Origin: DAIOEK01 sp964648485 | GTDB lineage: Bacteria > Chloroflexota > Anaerolineae > Anaerolineales > Anaerolineaceae | DNA length: 64,000 bases | Reading direction: 5' to 3' | NCBI GenBank assembly: GCA_964648485.1 | Contig: CAZYOF010000018.1 | Location: 4,821-68,820, forward strand | Shown: positions 26,084-36,500 of the stretch, piece after piece | Numbering within the stretch: position 1 is the first letter of the stretch | Layout: every line of letters starts with the position of its first letter | Position numbers and translations under genes: made by a program | Notes under the pieces: model-generated | Told to the model about the DNA's origin: nothing | Database searches by the model: none | Seen by the model: only the letters and a program-made list of their open reading frames with translations

Positions 26084-29000
26084 TATTACTCCGAGTAATT
26101 TCAATTTCTATAATTAGATCAAAACCTGATTTAGCAAGAAATGCCTTTAGTGCTTCTTTATCAATCGAAAGGCGCCAACCATTTGATCGAATGTTTTGAT
26201 CATACCTTCGTCTATATGATCGTTCACCACTGAGGTCGTCTCCCCAGGGTTCATAAATGAATATTCTTTTCCCATCTCCATTATGAACCCAGTTGATCTG
26301 GTTATCAAATAGCATCAAGAGGTCTAATTCTCTTCTTGTTCTTTTTGATGGTTCACTTTCAATTTTTCGAATTTCGTACCGTAAGGGATCTGATTCCTCT
26401 ATCCCTGGTCCTTGTTCTTGACTAGTAAGCCACCCAATTAATGTATATGGATCCTCTTTTATTTCAAGCTCATCTCCTGCCGGAGGAATCCTATAATCCC
26501 ATGAGCTACCTATCGTCTGCAGAGAACGCACTAGCGCTGCGGCTGTCTTAGGAGAAACCAAGGCTGAATTTACGCGTACAGTTGATCGAAAGTTATATGA
26601 TTTAGTCTCATGATAACCATTAACTACAATAAAACCCACGTCATCATTCAAGCCTAACTGAGCATGAAATTCTTTATCATCAACCGCATCCAACCATCGG
26701 CCCACATCGTTCTGAGGCGCACTCCATAGTTGGTTTTCTAGTGGTTTCGGAGCTTGGATATCAGCAAGCCACAGATCATGCAACGCTAGACCTTCTTCAT
26801 TAACTAAAAGTTCATAACTGTAATATTCATCTTTACTTTCCTTTGTTAGCGCTTTTGACTGCATTAGCTCACCGATTGTGCACCACATGGCATGCCATTC
26901 TAAATAAGTATGGTACCGTTCTATTATTGGACGAGATCCATGATTGTGTGTCATGTAGTAGGATGATTCATCACCACGGTGACGTTTCCGAGGCTCATCA
27001 TCCCAGCGCCAAGGATTGTTTTTTACATTCCATCGATCGACAATCCATGATTCAGCCACATCAAGGAACTCTTCCCCATCCACATTAGCAAATATTCTTA
27101 GTGCTGATGTATACCAATAAGGCAGAGTATCCATAGCATCAAAGTGAAATCTTCGATCCTTCTTTTCCTGGCTGGAGTACCGATCAAATCCGACCTTGTT
27201 AGAATCTCGTACCTTTTTTCGAGGAATCAGGCTTGTATTTGCCAAATTTAACTTATCCATTTGCGAATGGTTCAATTCGAGATTTCCACTATTGACCATT
27301 TTGAGAACTGCGGATTTGGCAAAAGAACGTAATAGAACATGGGGAAATTTATCATTTGTGGCAACGTCCAATAACCATAAACCATGTTTTGAGATTGTAG
27401 AGGGCATTTCACTGGCTATCCGCTCGAGTGCAATTACGAACCAAAGACGAGCTGCAAGCCAGTAAAATGGAATATCAGGGTCTCGAAAACTTTCGTCAGT
27501 ATTTCGATCATAAAGTTGTACAAGTTCATCAATTATTTCGAGATTTTCAAATTGAGCTAATCTTCGAACCGAATGTGCTGCACGCCATCTGGTTCTTGTA
27601 TCAAAGTCTCCTAAAAGCGCATACAGGAACCGAGCGAATGCACTTGCATTATCTTTTGGAATGTCCTCAAGTCTCCATTTTTCCTGATCTGCCAAAGGTA
27701 TTCGGTTAACGAGTCTATTGGCATAGCGGGATATGATTTGTACGGCTTCTTGTGGTGTGCAATATTGCCCAACCAGTCCAACAAGTGCATAAATTGTTGG
27801 CGCCTTAAGAACATCTACGTGTCTTTCTAAAGCATCAAGTAATCCGGTACAAATTTGTGAGTCTTCAAGACCCGTCTTGTCGAGGATTTTTGAGAGAAAA
27901 GATTTATCGTAATCGGGCCAACTACAGAAGTAAGGTAGACGCTCGACCACAATTTGAAGTAGATTATTGTTACACCAGGAGGTAACAGCAGGAGAACCAG
28001 ACCAGTCTTTAATGCATTGAGAAATCTCACAGCCGAATTCATATCCTGATAAATACCTAAAATTTAGTCTACCTAATGCATCAAGGTATGATTTGCGATC
28101 TCTAACTTGAATTGCAGGTCGGATACGTTCTAAAATTGTGTTGATAGAAACATACTCACCTTGAAATCGCGCTCCTTCATAAACATTAGTAACGAAAATA
28201 CTGAGCTCTTCCCCTGAAGTAAATCGAAAAGCAGAAAAATCCACATCAGCTAATGGATCTTTCTTTTCCTTCCTCCCATGGCTTTCGATTTGATTATCTG
28301 TAGAATGGGAATTTACCTTATCCATTTGATGAAACTCGGTTGTTTTTATCAACCGCATTTTCCAAAAGCCATTTTCGTTTAGTCCTGAAATTGAGTTTAT
28401 CTTCTCAAGAATTCTGGATCGAGTTCCTTTTCCAAACCACAACAATTCATCCTTAGCAATATTTTCGATAAGAATATTTCTATTGTGTACATTATCTCCA
28501 CTGCCCACTTTATCTAGAACCTGACAAACCAATTCTTCATCAAATTCATTGAGTAAGGGTGAAAAAGATGAAACCTGAGTTGGCGAGACTACATTTAGTG
28601 AAAGTGCTGCTTCCAAAACAGATGGAAGTAATGAATTCATGTGCGCGATATTTTCATCATCCCATCTTGATGTGATGGCTAATGAAAATGGAAAATCAAG
28701 GGTAGCAATAGCTTGCACAGCATCATTCCAAGGAAAATGGTCGTAACCATCTAATCGAACCCCAGCATCGCATACCATTACCGCAAAATCCCTTGCAACA
28801 TCGCGCCTTTCTTCCAAAGACATATTTTGGATTGCTCGGAGTGTCAGTGGTTTGAAGAGAGAAATTTCATGCACTACATCAAGATTTACTTCACCAGCCA
28901 CCTTGAAGGCGTCCTTAAAAATTTCCTCCGCATCATCTTGACTGATAGGCAAAAGGAATCGAGCAAAATTCGAAAATGCCTCAATTTTATCTTCCGCAGA

Positions 29001-32000
29001 ACTCCTTTGGTTTTTAACTATCTGATATTGAGATACAACCTCGGTAAGAAGACGTGAATGAAGAGATCGATCCAATGCGAGATTCTGAAATATTTTTATC
29101 AATTCCTTCCCAGACGATGAGGGGCTTGAGCCCAGCAAAGTAAGGATGGTTCCTAAGAGGTCTTCACTATTTACTTTTGGTAAAGCTAGTAGACGAGATA
29201 TAGAAATTCCCATCCGAGTCTTCATTGGAATAGAATGATAATCTCTGGAAAGTTGATAATCGCTTTGATGAAATTTGGCAATTGCTTCCTGAAACGAAAC
29301 TGCTAACTGTTCTGAAGGGATTACTCCTAAGATTGCCTGGGCTCGAACATCGTAAATACTTATTTGTGGCCCAATAAATTTTTCTAGTTCTTGTTTGTTT
29401 TCATTATTTGATCTCCTTCTTTGAACAACCTCTTTTTTGGATAGATCATCAGGTTGTAATGGAGGATCAACTAAATATGTGGCGAGCGTCGGCTTTCGGT
29501 TTTTCAGATGCTCTAGTATTGTAAAGGCTCGCAAAGTAAGATCGATAATTGCCGCCTGAGAAGTAAAGAGTTGATCATGTCTGCGTAGTTCACTATCGTT
29601 AAATTTCTCGAGCACTGGAATTATTTTTGATCTTTCACCACCATGTGCGAGAAACACCTCACAAGCTGTAAGAATCATCTCTAAGTAATCGACAGTGACG
29701 TTCTCATCATCCCATGTATTTTTTAGCTTATCAACCTTAATAAATCCTCGAATAAGAAATATTTCCAGGTCGTTTTTAACACGTTCTAAATCAATATCCT
29801 TACCTGATAATGCAAGTGGAGTGAGCAAGAAAAGGTCCCAAGGCGAGTGAATATCCGTTTCGTTCAAGCACCGCTCAACCAAATCTGCTTTACCAGATGT
29901 GATTAACTGAAAACTCAGAGACAATGCCACACGAAGAGCAATCGATCTCGGACTCCAATTAAACATTTGTTTTACGGCTTGCGCTGGGCCTTCGATACGG
30001 AGCACAGCTTCTATTTCAGCGGCAATATCTTGGTATTCAATTGGCCAGCCTTGGGGTCTAATTTTTGGGTGTGCTTTTTCTTGCTCATGATAATTATCTG
30101 ACCTGCGCTGCATCCACGCTCGTAATTGCCGAAGCCCTTCACGAACAGATATACCATCATTATTCCGTGCATCGTGTGCAAGTAATTGGAAGAGAAGTCG
30201 GCCATGATTTTCATACTCATTTGCATTCCCAAGAATTAGCCGGCTTGATCTATCTCTTGCAAAGTTAGCCGCAAGATCTGGATTTTCGATAAGCATTTTT
30301 TGGATAACTGCATCAGTTTTTAACGCTTCTGCACCATAAAGGAGTGTAAGAATCGCATCGGCATTATTGTTTGTTTCTCTACATACTTTCATCGCAATTT
30401 TGAGCCGTTGCGATTGGACCTCACGACGTAGGATTGGATCGTTTATAACACTTGGTTCTTTTTCTTCATTGATTAAATCCAGTATTGACTGTCTTTGGTT
30501 CGCGGCAAGTAAGGCAGATGCAATATGACTGGCTGCATATGAATCCACTTTATAATGTTTTAAAAAATGATCTGCAATCATTCCATATATCGATCTGGTG
30601 TCTTGGTCTGCTTCCGATCGTAAAAAGCTCTCAAAATCCTCATCGGCAAATCTAATTACATCCTTATCAACAATAATTCCGGGAGCAAGATCAGCGCAGA
30701 TATCGCGAACCTGTAATTCATTCAATTCGATTATTGAAGAAAGGTGACGGATTGGTATTGGCCGCGAAAGGGCAATTACTCCCGAACAGAATGTTTTGAG
30801 GTCATGCCCTGATTTGCGCTGAGCAGTAAGTAACTGCTCTTTAAATATTCCTCCTAAATTCTTACCTTCTGGACGAAGTACCGATAACACTTTTTGTTGG
30901 TCGGAGGCCGAATAATCTATCGCATATCGTTCTACTCGAGGATTTCCACCAGAAAGGTGGTGAAAATCATCAATCCATGCATATGAAGTATCGTTCCAAA
31001 ACAACTTAATGTGCGCCGCTGTTTCATCTCTATTAAATCCGTCGAGTTTATGAGAAATAAAATAAGCAGGTAGATGAAGGGAATCCAGTCGTCCTGACCG
31101 TGTCGTCACAATTAAGCAAACGTTACTTGGAAGATCGCCCAATGTAATAAAATCGTAAACGAAACTTTTTTCAGGAGTCGGCTGTGATTGAGCGGCAATT
31201 ATTGAATTATCGGCTGCATCTACAACAATTACGAGACGGGCACTTTCATTGTAAGATGCAACAACCTCGGCTGCTCTCTCCAATCTCTTCTTAAACGATC
31301 TTGGATAATCGATGGAAAGCGATTTGCTCAATAACAATGGAGATCGGAGAGATACGGCTAAATCATTAATAAGTTGAAGGAAAGCATCTTGTGGACGGTG
31401 GCGAAATGCGTCCGCATCAAGATATCTTCCGCCACCATAACAATCGAAGGCAATTAGGACAGACTGTGAGGGCAAACACTCTTTAATCTCTTGTATAAGG
31501 GTTGATTTTCCGCACCCACCCTCTCCATGAATACATATGTATTGGCTTCCATTATTAATTTCACTGACAATTGTTCCGGATATCTTTCGGTTTATTAAGG
31601 GAGAAATTTGTTTTATATCAGAGGGACAAGGAAACAAGACATCCTCATCCGAAATCCCCATCCAAGAAAGGATGACATGACGTGTGATATCCTCACCTTT
31701 AGCCTCAGGCATCATTTTTCGTCGGACTGAACGCATGAGATGATCCACAGTTGTGCGTGCATCTTCATCAGTCCATCCTGAGATTACAGAAAGAACATTT
31801 TCTTCAAGAGAGAAACGAGAACTACTTCCACACGATGAAAAATCGAGTGCTTTTATGAAAGAAAGAAAATCGGTTTTCTTCAAACCTGATGCCTTTTGTA
31901 ATTTGGCGCAGCCAGGCTCAGAAGGAGACTTTATACTCTTACGCTGATCGGTTCGCGATGTAATTAAAATACTAATGGCAGCATTAACCTCAGCGGCAAT

Positions 32001-32432
32001 AGGTTGGTTGCTAACAAACTGCACAATTAAATTTTCTGAATCAACTAGATGAGGATATTTTTCTTTCAAGCCGATATAAGCATTTGCTAGTTTTCTTACG
32101 ACAGAGTTGTCTCCCCTTTTTTTGGTTGATTGAGTTAGGCGGGAAATGCTCCAGTTTTGGCTGGGATTCGCTGAGGAATATTTGAATTGAGCAATCACAA
32201 TTCGGGTGGGTGTTCCAGTATCCTCATTACCGTAGTAAAAAGTGCAATCAACCCCATCCCATGTATCAGGTGATTTTCCGCCTTCATCTTCAGATTGAAG
32301 ACCCTCCACTGCAACCGCGTACAAACCGGTCTTTTTATCTAATAGAGATAACGCTTGGCGGAGTGCCCAAAGTTCGTGATAATCATCTCCTGCATTTGCA
32401 CCGCGTGCGCCGCGATAATCAGCAATTGTCAT
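25947..32432 (-). CDS. Avs-like STAND NTPase with N-terminal nuclease-like domain
   Basis: 2161 residues. The N-terminal 180 look like a Cap4/DUF4297-type PD-(D/E)XK nuclease: GANAGDDYHELWALRQAL, then WDGVDCTFYY (Asp59, Asp62) and IVIAQFKYS (Gln82, Lys84). The STAND ATPase follows, with Walker A GEGGCGKSTL near 303-312, RLVIVVDAADN as Walker B and LIVTTRSGR as sensor 1. The remaining 1500 residues are helical repeats with WxxxxA-like patterns, the expected ligand-sensing part. Known Avs proteins sense phage terminase or portal and then cleave DNA. I prefer the ATG at 32432 (AGGTGA seven bases upstream) over a GTG 12 codons earlier without a site. The subtype is uncertain. Confidence 0.82.
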   Translation of the reverse strand: MTIADYRGARGANAGDDYHELWALRQALSLLDKKTGLYAVAVEGLQSEDEGGKSPDTWDGVDCTFYYGNEDTGTPTRIVIAQFKYSSANPSQNWSISRLTQSTKKRGDNSVVRKLANAYIGLKEKYPHLVDSENLIVQFVSNQPIAAEVNAAISILITSRTDQRKSIKSPSEPGCAKLQKASGLKKTDFLSFIKALDFSSCGSSSRFSLEENVLSVISGWTDEDARTTVDHLMRSVRRKMMPEAKGEDITRHVILSWMGISDEDVLFPCPSDIKQISPLINRKISGTIVSEINNGSQYICIHGEGGCGKSTLIQEIKECLPSQSVLIAFDCYGGGRYLDADAFRHRPQDAFLQLINDLAVSLRSPLLLSKSLSIDYPRSFKKRLERAAEVVASYNESARLVIVVDAADNSIIAAQSQPTPEKSFVYDFITLGDLPSNVCLIVTTRSGRLDSLHLPAYFISHKLDGFNRDETAAHIKLFWNDTSYAWIDDFHHLSGGNPRVERYAIDYSASDQQKVLSVLRPEGKNLGGIFKEQLLTAQRKSGHDLKTFCSGVIALSRPIPIRHLSSIIELNELQVRDICADLAPGIIVDKDVIRFADEDFESFLRSEADQDTRSIYGMIADHFLKHYKVDSYAASHIASALLAANQRQSILDLINEEKEPSVINDPILRREVQSQRLKIAMKVCRETNNNADAILTLLYGAEALKTDAVIQKMLIENPDLAANFARDRSSRLILGNANEYENHGRLLFQLLAHDARNNDGISVREGLRQLRAWMQRRSDNYHEQEKAHPKIRPQGWPIEYQDIAAEIEAVLRIEGPAQAVKQMFNWSPRSIALRVALSLSFQLITSGKADLVERCLNETDIHSPWDLFLLTPLALSGKDIDLERVKNDLEIFLIRGFIKVDKLKNTWDDENVTVDYLEMILTACEVFLAHGGERSKIIPVLEKFNDSELRRHDQLFTSQAAIIDLTLRAFTILEHLKNRKPTLATYLVDPPLQPDDLSKKEVVQRRRSNNENKQELEKFIGPQISIYDVRAQAILGVIPSEQLAVSFQEAIAKFHQSDYQLSRDYHSIPMKTRMGISISRLLALPKVNSEDLLGTILTLLGSSPSSSGKELIKIFQNLALDRSLHSRLLTEVVSQYQIVKNQRSSAEDKIEAFSNFARFLLPISQDDAEEIFKDAFKVAGEVNLDVVHEISLFKPLTLRAIQNMSLEERRDVARDFAVMVCDAGVRLDGYDHFPWNDAVQAIATLDFPFSLAITSRWDDENIAHMNSLLPSVLEAALSLNVVSPTQVSSFSPLLNEFDEELVCQVLDKVGSGDNVHNRNILIENIAKDELLWFGKGTRSRILEKINSISGLNENGFWKMRLIKTTEFHQMDKVNSHSTDNQIESHGRKEKKDPLADVDFSAFRFTSGEELSIFVTNVYEGARFQGEYVSINTILERIRPAIQVRDRKSYLDALGRLNFRYLSGYEFGCEISQCIKDWSGSPAVTSWCNNNLLQIVVERLPYFCSWPDYDKSFLSKILDKTGLEDSQICTGLLDALERHVDVLKAPTIYALVGLVGQYCTPQEAVQIISRYANRLVNRIPLADQEKWRLEDIPKDNASAFARFLYALLGDFDTRTRWRAAHSVRRLAQFENLEIIDELVQLYDRNTDESFRDPDIPFYWLAARLWFVIALERIASEMPSTISKHGLWLLDVATNDKFPHVLLRSFAKSAVLKMVNSGNLELNHSQMDKLNLANTSLIPRKKVRDSNKVGFDRYSSQEKKDRRFHFDAMDTLPYWYTSALRIFANVDGEEFLDVAESWIVDRWNVKNNPWRWDDEPRKRHRGDESSYYMTHNHGSRPIIERYHTYLEWHAMWCTIGELMQSKALTKESKDEYYSYELLVNEEGLALHDLWLADIQAPKPLENQLWSAPQNDVGRWLDAVDDKEFHAQLGLNDDVGFIVVNGYHETKSYNFRSTVRVNSALVSPKTAAALVRSLQTIGSSWDYRIPPAGDELEIKEDPYTLIGWLTSQEQGPGIEESDPLRYEIRKIESEPSKRTRRELDLLMLFDNQINWVHNGDGKRIFIYEPWGDDLSGERSYRRRYDQNIRSNGWRLSIDKEALKAFLAKSGFDLIIEIEITRSNNGDDYSRYDEEKTRESQFDRVLLFRADGTIEATEGRIGTWTVPSS

Positions 32433-32698
32433 AGAAAAATCACCTAATGAAAGTTCCTCAAAATTCACTCACGATATGTTTTTGTTCACATTCAGCATTC
32501 TTTCTCTCCATAAGCTGCTTAGGCTAACATTTGGTACAAACACAATAAAATTGGCGTAATCTTACCTTCCTACATCCCACACCATTACCGCCATGCTTTT
32601 CCCGTTCGTGGTTTGCCTTGTCAAACCTCATCACCTTCATCCCGTACCACTCTCACCTAAGCTGCTCATCAATGCTAGATAATGCTTACAACATATGT
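32433..32698. other. Gap with Avs promoter region and gene remnant
   Basis: Separates the DISARM-like operon from the Avs gene. The right two thirds hold the decayed methylase-tail copy (next entry). The left part has the leader of the Avs gene. No convincing terminator was seen. Confidence 0.45.
32566..32656 (-). pseudogene. Decayed copy of the adenine methylase 3' end
   Basis: Read leftward it encodes MKVMRFDKANHEREKHGG and a few more residues. The intact methylase ends with MVMGFEKANHEQEKHGG (33511-33598). The bases are similar over about 90 positions, in the same orientation. A stop codon interrupts the upstream part and the C-C pair is lost. The two copies flank the N-formylglutamate-amidohydrolase-like gene. 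Confidence 0.75.
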
Positions 32699-33502
32699 TC
32701 AAGTATTGCCCATAACGACTTTTTGTTCACCAATCGAAGAGACTATGTCTGATAAAGCTTTAATGATATTTATTATCAGTCTCTGATCGCCCTTAAAATC
32801 CTTGTTGGGGGCTGACGCATCTTCACGACGCATTGGGATCCTTAGCCAGGCATTGATCTCTATTTGCGCCGCAGGGATGGAATTTCGATGGCAAAACTTG
32901 ACGATGGGCTCCCGATTAGCATTGCCCACGCCAGCCAGTTGATTGTTATCATCTAGACGCGAAAGGCCACTTCCTGTTTCAGAGATCCCGTATTTTTCGA
33001 AAGCACTCACAATAATCTGTTTCTCTGGCCCAGAACAACTTTTGCCATGCAAAGTCCCTAAAGCGATCCCGAAATTTCTATCCATATTTGCACCGTGTAA
33101 GTCCAGCACAAAACGAATGTCGTTTTCTTGTATGATCTGTTGAAGAGCTTGCTTATAAGGGGCGGCAGGATCAGCATTTGGATCTGTTCTTGATTTACGA
33201 CGTGCATAAATAACATGTGCACCCGTTCTATTACCTATTAGCCTGGCTAACCCTGCTGTATATTCATCCTCCTCTTTATTTTCACCATCTCTGGTATGTA
33301 CAGCCCCATGTGGGGCAGATAACAGGATGGGCATATTTCCTTTTATGTAGGCGTATTCCGGTTGATCGTCGTCTGCATACTCCTGATAGTGGATATCATT
33401 TTCAAATTCGACCAACTGCTCTAATGGATCTTTTTTTGTTTGTGCCATTCTTTCCACCATAACTATGCATTTGTGAAGTAACCGGATTAAGAAATTTTTC
33501 AT
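32699..33502 (-). CDS. N-formylglutamate amidohydrolase-like protein
   Basis: 267 residues from the ATG at 33502, whose ATGA overlaps the methylase stop. NMPILLSAPHGAVHTRD, EDEYTAGLARLIG and RFVLDLHGANMDRN hold the His/Glu/His metal ligands of the FGase (PF05013) fold. NANREPIVKFCHRN and AQIEINAWLRIP match the substrate-binding C-terminal half. In metabolism FGases remove formate from formyl-glutamate in His breakdown. No hut gene is present; the gene is coupled to a defence methylase, so a different substrate or a passenger role is possible. An alternative start is the downstream Met at MVERMAQ. Confidence 0.75.
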   Translation of the reverse strand: MKNFLIRLLHKCIVMVERMAQTKKDPLEQLVEFENDIHYQEYADDDQPEYAYIKGNMPILLSAPHGAVHTRDGENKEEDEYTAGLARLIGNRTGAHVIYARRKSRTDPNADPAAPYKQALQQIIQENDIRFVLDLHGANMDRNFGIALGTLHGKSCSGPEKQIIVSAFEKYGISETGSGLSRLDDNNQLAGVGNANREPIVKFCHRNSIPAAQIEINAWLRIPMRREDASAPNKDFKGDQRLIINIIKALSDIVSSIGEQKVVMGNT

Positions 33503-36500
33503 CTCATCTTCTTCCACTGCACGCTCTTCCCACCGTGTTTTTCCTGTTCGTGGTTTGCCTTCTCAAATCCCATCACCATCTTCCCGCAGACTTCGCACTT
33601 ATATAACCCAAAATCGGTTAATGTCGGCTGATCTGCAGGCGGATCGATCTCTTTTTTCACCTTCGATGACGATGCCACCTTAGCTGGCGGGGTCACAGGT
33701 GAATTCGGCTTCGCTGATGCGGGTAGCTGGGTCTGAACTGCTGCTGGCCGGCTTTCCGATTTGGGTTGCGGTACTAAAATCGTTTCCTGTTTTGGTGGAA
33801 CTGCAGTGCCATGATCTTGGTAGCCATCAGAGTTGCCATCTTCTACTCCCTCTATCCGGTCCCAGGCTTCTAGTAACAACCGATAGCTAAGAAATTCGTT
33901 AAATTTTCCTTCTTCTTTTTTCTTAACTATAGGAAATGTTGACATTATATAATTGATATCATTTAAGTTAAAACTGTATATTTTGGCAAAAAAGGCATCT
34001 AGTTCTGCACGAATTAATAACCTTCTCTCCTCGTCCCAAATAAACGGGTAAAACGGGAGATTATAATCAGTAGTTACCCAATTGGGTTTTTCTTGAATAA
34101 ACTTATCATCATTTACAAATTTTCTATTCTCATCGCTTTGTCTCACAATCGCTTTTTGTATGGTTTCGTCGATAGAACTCCAGAGGTCGTTAGCATACCC
34201 AGCTAGTGACCAATTTGTAAAACTTAATTCAAGAACCCTAGGTAGTATAAATTCTAAGTACCGGCTATTAAAAAGCATGCTTGGTGTTGGAGCGGGCAAT
34301 TCAAATAAGACCCCCTTTAATAGATTTTCTGCAATTTTTAATCTCGCGATATAGTCAAATGCAATTGAATTTAATAAAGCCGTAAAAACTGAATATCTAA
34401 TAGGCTTTTCTTCATCAGTACATTCAAATGACAAAGAAACGATCATATCGTTCGATGGGTAGGGAGGCATAATACAAGCCATAACGGTACGTGCATTTGA
34501 AATTACATTGGTTACTCTTCTAGCACCACAATAATACTTAATCTTGCCAATGAGGTCTGACAAACGCTTATTTGCTACATCTTCCGAAATCCAATATCTT
34601 GGTTCAATATGGTAATTAAAATTTCTTTTTTGTTCAGTAGTTGGGTTATGTGTTTCTGGTTTTCGACCAAACCTTATTGTTTTTGAGATTCCTTCAAAAG
34701 AACTAAATCGGTGATCATATATTTGGATAAATTTACCTTCATAAAAAGGGACATATTTTTCTCCTTTGCTCGAAATAAAAGAAAAGTCATCATTCAAAGA
34801 ATATCCTTTGGAGAGCAGGTCTTCTTTTGAAAGAAAATAACCGCTCGCGCCAGATGCATGGAACAAAGAGCCATAAGAAATCCCCCACAGATTTTGAGCT
34901 TGCCTTTCTAGAACTAACGGAGGAAAATTTGAACTAACCTTCTTTAGAATTTCCAGATCCTTTTTATTTGAAATAATTGGAAGTTTTCTAGTGTTTGGAC
35001 TTATCTTAATTAAATCGTCCTCGGAGATCTGAAACACATTTTTGCCAGAGAAAATATCACTTGGTGTATCACAATAAAACCCAAACTTCGGGCTAAAATC
35101 AATTTGGGAAGAACCAGTAAATGATAGGAGTGAATATCTTTCATGATAACCAATTGCTGGAAATAGCCCCGCCCAATTTCGGAAGTCATATAAGAAAATT
35201 ATTTTCTTTTCGTTAATTAATGTGGAGAATAATTGAACCGCATTATCAGAGATGAATATACTAGATTTTACAATAATTCCACACCTTCCTTTTCCATTCA
35301 ATATATGCATTGCTAATTCAGTAAATGGAAGGTAGGTGTTTATCTCACCAAAGGAAGATAATGGAAAGGCGCCTGCTTTTTGAATGAATTTTGTTGCTGT
35401 CTCCGCTCTATGAACATCACTAATCCATTTTTGATGAAGCTGTGGGTTTTGAATATTTAGATTTGCAAGTGCTTTCTCTCTTGCAGCTTTAGTTTTTGTT
35501 GATGCTATAGTTTCATCTATTGAGCTAAAATACTCTGTCTCAAGTATGGTATATTTTTCCCAAGGTGGATTGCCCAAAACGCTGTCAAATCCCCCCTGGT
35601 CGAATATTTCGATAAATTCTAGGGGCCAATGAAAGAACCTTTCCAAATTACAAATGGTTTCCACTTTTTCTAGTAAACCAATTTGGATATATTCCCTTCT
35701 ACGCAGTCGGCGCAACTGACCCTGAGTAGGAGCAACAACTTCATGGTTTTTATCTGCACCTTCATCAATCAACCAGAAGAAGGCGGCTGTCCACAAGTCG
35801 GCAATTTGTCGTTGATGGCAATATTCTGCCGATTCATTTACCTCATGGTAAGCCAATGCCTTTGCCCGCACCTCAGTGGCGTTATCCTCGGGCATTGCTT
35901 CCAAAATTCGTGTACGTTGTGCCAACCATTGATCTACGTCTTCCTGATTCTCAATGGCAGTTATAAACAATGATTCCTGTCCTTCGCGTTCCTGTTTGTT
36001 CCGTTTTTTCAATAACGCAGCGGTGGCTTTATGATCGCCAATGACTGGGTTGAAGGCCTCATCCGGCACTTCCAGCTCACTTAAATCCATCTTCGGACCT
36101 ACACCCACCAGACTGTTGCCGCACTTGATATGAGCATCGAGAAAGGAGAGCGGCTTGCCCGGCTCAAGCGATTCAAGCCATAAGTTTACTTTGCACAATT
36201 CAACCGCCATCGGGTTAATGTCCACACCATAAATACAGTGGCGGATCACATCCCGCAGCGCTCGGCGGGTCTCATTAGGCGATGGTTCGTTATCACCGGC
36301 GCGCACCTCCGCCAGCCGTCCGGCGATACGGTGGGCAGCGGCAATCAGGAAGTGCCCGCTGCCGCAGGCAGGGTCGCAGACTTTCAGATCGAGCAGGGCT
36401 TGTTCCTGTTGAGCAGCATCCTGTTTGCCTTTCAAACGATCTTCGATGGTTGGATCCAAAGCCGAGTTCAACAGAACCTGGATTAAACTGGATGGCGTGT

